NCBI RefSeq assembly: GCF_000292345.1
Contig: NZ_ALOU01000086.1
Span: 1-32,372, forward strand
DNA length: 32,372 nt
Origin: Cupriavidus sp. BIS7
Lineage (GTDB): Bacteria > Pseudomonadota > Gammaproteobacteria > Burkholderiales > Burkholderiaceae
Reading direction: 5' to 3'
Within the stretch, counting starts at the first letter, position 1, and every line of letters starts with the position of its first letter. The notes under the pieces are model-generated. The model made no database searches, was not told the origin of the DNA, and saw nothing but the letters and a program-made list of their open reading frames with translations. Shown one piece after another: positions 30,442 to 32,372 of this stretch. The position numbers and the translations under genes are program-made.

Positions 30442-31408
30442 ATCGCCGGATAGCCGGCGTCACGGTCTGTCGGGCCGCATCGCCCACACCGCGGCCACAT
30501 TGGGTTCCTCGGTGCTTGGCGCCGCAAGCCTGATTCTTCTGGCACTGAACACCGTGTTCTGGTGTGGCCTGCTGTTCCCTTTCGCCTTGCTCAAGCTCGT
30601 CTTGCCGAAAGCGGTTGCGTTCCGGCGAATCAATCCGATACTCAACCGCATTGCCGATGCCTGGATTGCGAGCAACAACCTCTGGTTCGATCGAATCCAG
30701 CCGCAGCCCTGGGATATTGCCGGCGTTGACGGGCTGGCTTACGCCGAATGGTATCTGGTCAACTGCAACCATCAGTCCTGGGTAGATATCTTCGTGCTGC
30801 AGCGCGCGCTTGGCGGCCGGGTCCCCCTCCTGAAGTTCTTCCTGAAACAGCAGTTGATCTATGTGCCGGTCATCGGGCTGGCCTGGTGGGCGCTTGATTT
30901 CCCATTCATGAAGCGCCACAAGAAAACGCAACTGCGGCGCAATCCGGAGCTGCGTCGGCAGGATCAGGAAACGGCGCGGCGCGCGTGCGAAAAATTCTCG
31001 GCTGTGCCAACCAGCGTAATGGTCTTTGCCGAAGGTACGCGATTCACAGAGGCCAAACGCGATGCCCAGGGCTCGCCGTATCGCCACTTGCTCAAGCCCA
31101 AGGCCGGCGGCCTTGCCGTGACATTGAATACGATGGGCACGCGGTTCCGGTCGATGCTCGACGTCACGATTGCTTACCCCGACGGTGCGCCAAGCTTCTG
31201 GCGTTTTGCCTGTGGCCGGGCGGGCCGGGTCATCGTCCGCGTAAAGCAGTTGCCGATTCCCGAGAATTTCTGCACGGCGGACTACGGCTCGGATAGCGTC
31301 TTCCGCAAGCAGTTCCACCGGTGGCTGGCCCAGCAGTGGCAAGACAAGGACGAACAGATCTCGCTGCTGATCGACAGCGCGCACGGGCAGGAGCGCTCCG
31401 CGCGCTAG
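30404..31408 (+). CDS. PlsC-like 1-acyl-glycerol-3-phosphate acyltransferase (YihG type)
   Basis: A 334-residue inner-membrane acyltransferase. A hydrophobic segment at about 38-65 (SVLGAASLILLALNTVFWCGLLFPFALL) anchors it. The catalytic motif NHQSWVD has His123 and Asp128, and the second substrate motif is FAEGTRFTE with Glu210. These enzymes add an acyl chain to lysophosphatidic acid or related lipids; the longer N-terminus and RHKKTQLRRNPELRRQD segment resemble the YihG/YihY-type relatives of PlsC. The start is uncertain: ATG 30404 and ATG 30413 are both weak, and a TTG at 30368 would add 12 residues. It is 195 bp after msrA. Confidence 0.85.
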   Translation: MARMKSVQTSLHESPDSRRHGLSGRIAHTAATLGSSVLGAASLILLALNTVFWCGLLFPFALLKLVLPKAVAFRRINPILNRIADAWIASNNLWFDRIQPQPWDIAGVDGLAYAEWYLVNCNHQSWVDIFVLQRALGGRVPLLKFFLKQQLIYVPVIGLAWWALDFPFMKRHKKTQLRRNPELRRQDQETARRACEKFSAVPTSVMVFAEGTRFTEAKRDAQGSPYRHLLKPKAGGLAVTLNTMGTRFRSMLDVTIAYPDGAPSFWRFACGRAGRVIVRVKQLPIPENFCTADYGSDSVFRKQFHRWLAQQWQDKDEQISLLIDSAHGQERSAR

Positions 31409-31440
31409 CCCCCAGCTGTCGTAATGGACTAACCTGGGGA

Positions 31441-31824
31441 CTAACCTGGCGCTGCGATCTCTGCCAGCGCCAGCTTGACGGTCTGCCAGGTCGCGGCTTC
31501 CTCGGCCTCCGTGCAATCCCCGTGCTGCCGCTTTGTCGCGCCCAGCCTGTTCAGCACGAGGTGGCGCGTGGCGGTCACCCCGGCACGTTCAAGACAAGCC
31601 TTTACACATGAGAGCGGACAGCCGTCGAGCGCCAGGATCGGCCGGCCCGATTGCGCAACACGCGTGAGCGCCGGAACGCCTCCGCCCACCCCGCTGATAC
31701 AGGACATCTCGGCCTGACCACCGCGGTCCAGCCGGATCGCGAACGTGTTGGCCAGTTGCGCCACACTCGAACAGCCCGAGCACGCGTAGACCAGCGGAAG
31801 TCTGGATGCGCCAGAGGTAGCCAT
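31441..31824 (-). CDS. Cys-rich DGC-domain putative zinc-binding protein
   Basis: A 127-residue protein of the family with the DGC motif. Seven Cys are seen: Cys15 and Cys18 (YACSGCS), Cys42 (SCISGVGG), Cys69, Cys73 and Cys77 (LDGCPLSCVKACL) and Cys104. The arrangement suits a zinc or Fe-S site; the function is not established. The ATG at 31824 follows GGAG nine bases away; an in-frame start at 31953 would overlap the upstream mobB gene by 104 bp. It lies 25 bp downstream of mobB and is probably co-transcribed, hinting at a link to molybdenum cofactor or metalloenzyme maturation. Confidence 0.82.
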   Translation of the reverse strand: MATSGASRLPLVYACSGCSSVAQLANTFAIRLDRGGQAEMSCISGVGGGVPALTRVAQSGRPILALDGCPLSCVKACLERAGVTATRHLVLNRLGATKRQHGDCTEAEEAATWQTVKLALAEIAAPG

Positions 31825-31849
31825 TGTCGGGTTCTCCGAAATGACGGAA

Positions 31850-32372
31850 TCAGGCCGCGACGCCGGCCAGCCGCAATTCCTGCCGCTGGGCTCGCTTGCA
31901 TCCGTGGCTGGCCCGCAGCGCAAGAATAAACAGAACGATAGCGGCCGGATCATTCAACGGCAGGCAGGGCAACGTCGCATCCGTCGGCGCGTCGGTGGCC
32001 AGAGCGATGATCGACGGGTCCTGCAGATAGTACGGTTCACGCCCATGCGCGGGACGGTAGACCTCAATGCGCGGAATGGTGCCACTGCGGAAGCCCTCCA
32101 CCAGCGTCAGGTCCGCAGGGGCCAATCGCGCAATCTGATCGGCCAGTGATGGCTCCGGCTCGTTGCGCAACTCGCGCACGATGGCGTAGCGATACGGCGA
32201 TGCCACCATGACCTCGTTGGCGCCGGCGGCGCGAAAACGGGCACTGTCCTTGGTTGGCGGCTCCAGTTCAAGCGGATGGTGGCTGTGCTTGATGACGTTG
32301 ACGGTCAGCCCGTGAGAACGAAACCACGGCAGCATCGCCGTGATGAGTGTGGTCTTGCCGCTGCCCGACGTG
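31850..32372 (-). CDS. mobB: Molybdopterin-guanine dinucleotide biosynthesis protein MobB, cut by window edge
   Basis: About 173 residues are visible; the N-terminal start lies beyond the right edge. The frame enters with the P-loop GSGKTTLI, then WFRSHGLTVNVIKHSHHPLELEPPTKDSARFRAAGANEVMV and LTLVEGFRSGTIPRIEVYRP, which are MobB hallmarks. MobB is a GTP-binding partner of MobA in attaching GMP to molybdopterin, supporting bis-MGD enzymes such as formate dehydrogenase and nitrate reductase. The C-terminal tail (ALRASHGCKRAQRQELRLAGVAA) is basic. The DGC-domain gene follows 25 bp later. The molybdenum enzymes served are not in this window. Confidence 0.9.
   Translation of the reverse strand, partial: TSGSGKTTLITAMLPWFRSHGLTVNVIKHSHHPLELEPPTKDSARFRAAGANEVMVASPYRYAIVRELRNEPEPSLADQIARLAPADLTLVEGFRSGTIPRIEVYRPAHGREPYYLQDPSIIALATDAPTDATLPCLPLNDPAAIVLFILALRASHGCKRAQRQELRLAGVAA

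Overview
The window is GC-rich chromosomal DNA that reads like a beta-proteobacterium of the Burkholderiales, most probably Cupriavidus or a close Ralstonia-type relative. This rests on the gene families and codon style only; no database search was possible. It holds about 28 protein genes plus a few small ones. I see no rRNA, tRNA, CRISPR array, insertion sequence or phage gene. Both ends cut genes: a biotin-dependent carboxylase alpha subunit on the left and mobB on the right.

Left to right: (1) 1-3538 is an acyl-CoA catabolism block: carboxylase alpha subunit, acyl-CoA ligase and a convergent TetR-type regulator. (2) 3644-5121 is a leftward pair of non-heme di-iron proteins. One is a stand-alone ODP-type metallo-beta-lactamase-fold protein and the other a hemerythrin; an FNR/Dnr-like box sits at class II spacing in front of the hemerythrin gene. 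(3) 5243-6764 is a rightward pair of exported proteins: a two-repeat protein of unknown function and a ClpP-like domain fused to an LprI-like domain. (4) 6779-10632 is aspA and katG, both leftward. (5) 10917-12420 holds a YbaK-type deacylase, a PaaI-type thioesterase and a PAS protein. (6) 12532-14062 looks accessory and more AT-rich to the eye. It has a signal-less L,D-transpeptidase resembling Tlde1/DUF2778 effectors, overlapped by a small membrane protein, then a gene-poor stretch and a 66-residue ORF.

(7) 14167-19356 is pyruvate carboxylase and a DUF1254/DUF1214 lipoprotein, closed by a strong bidirectional terminator. (8) 19771-20606 is a GNAT acetyltransferase and a 57-residue small protein between hairpins. 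(9) 20685-26369 is a methionine/metal block: a TonB-dependent receptor with a structured leader, metE with a His/Cys-rich C-terminal tail, and divergent metR with a textbook MetR box. (10) 26374-28977 has an ACT-like protein, two Lrp/AsnC regulators, an EamA exporter, and between them a 112-bp nested inverted repeat whose first base completes a stop codon. (11) 29016-32372 has an Fe-S type uracil-DNA glycosylase, msrA, a PlsC-like acyltransferase, a Cys-rich DGC-type protein and mobB.

Recurring themes are anaplerosis and central carbon (pyc, aspA, acyl-CoA carboxylation), oxidative or nitrosative stress and repair (katG, msrA, UDG, hemerythrin, ODP), and local autoregulated transporter/regulator pairs. 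The best candidates for something undescribed are the FNR-boxed ODP/hemerythrin pair, the Tlde1-like enzyme with its overlapping membrane protein, the 112-bp cruciform element, the ClpP-LprI fusion with its repeat-protein neighbour, and the MetE tail next to a TonB receptor.
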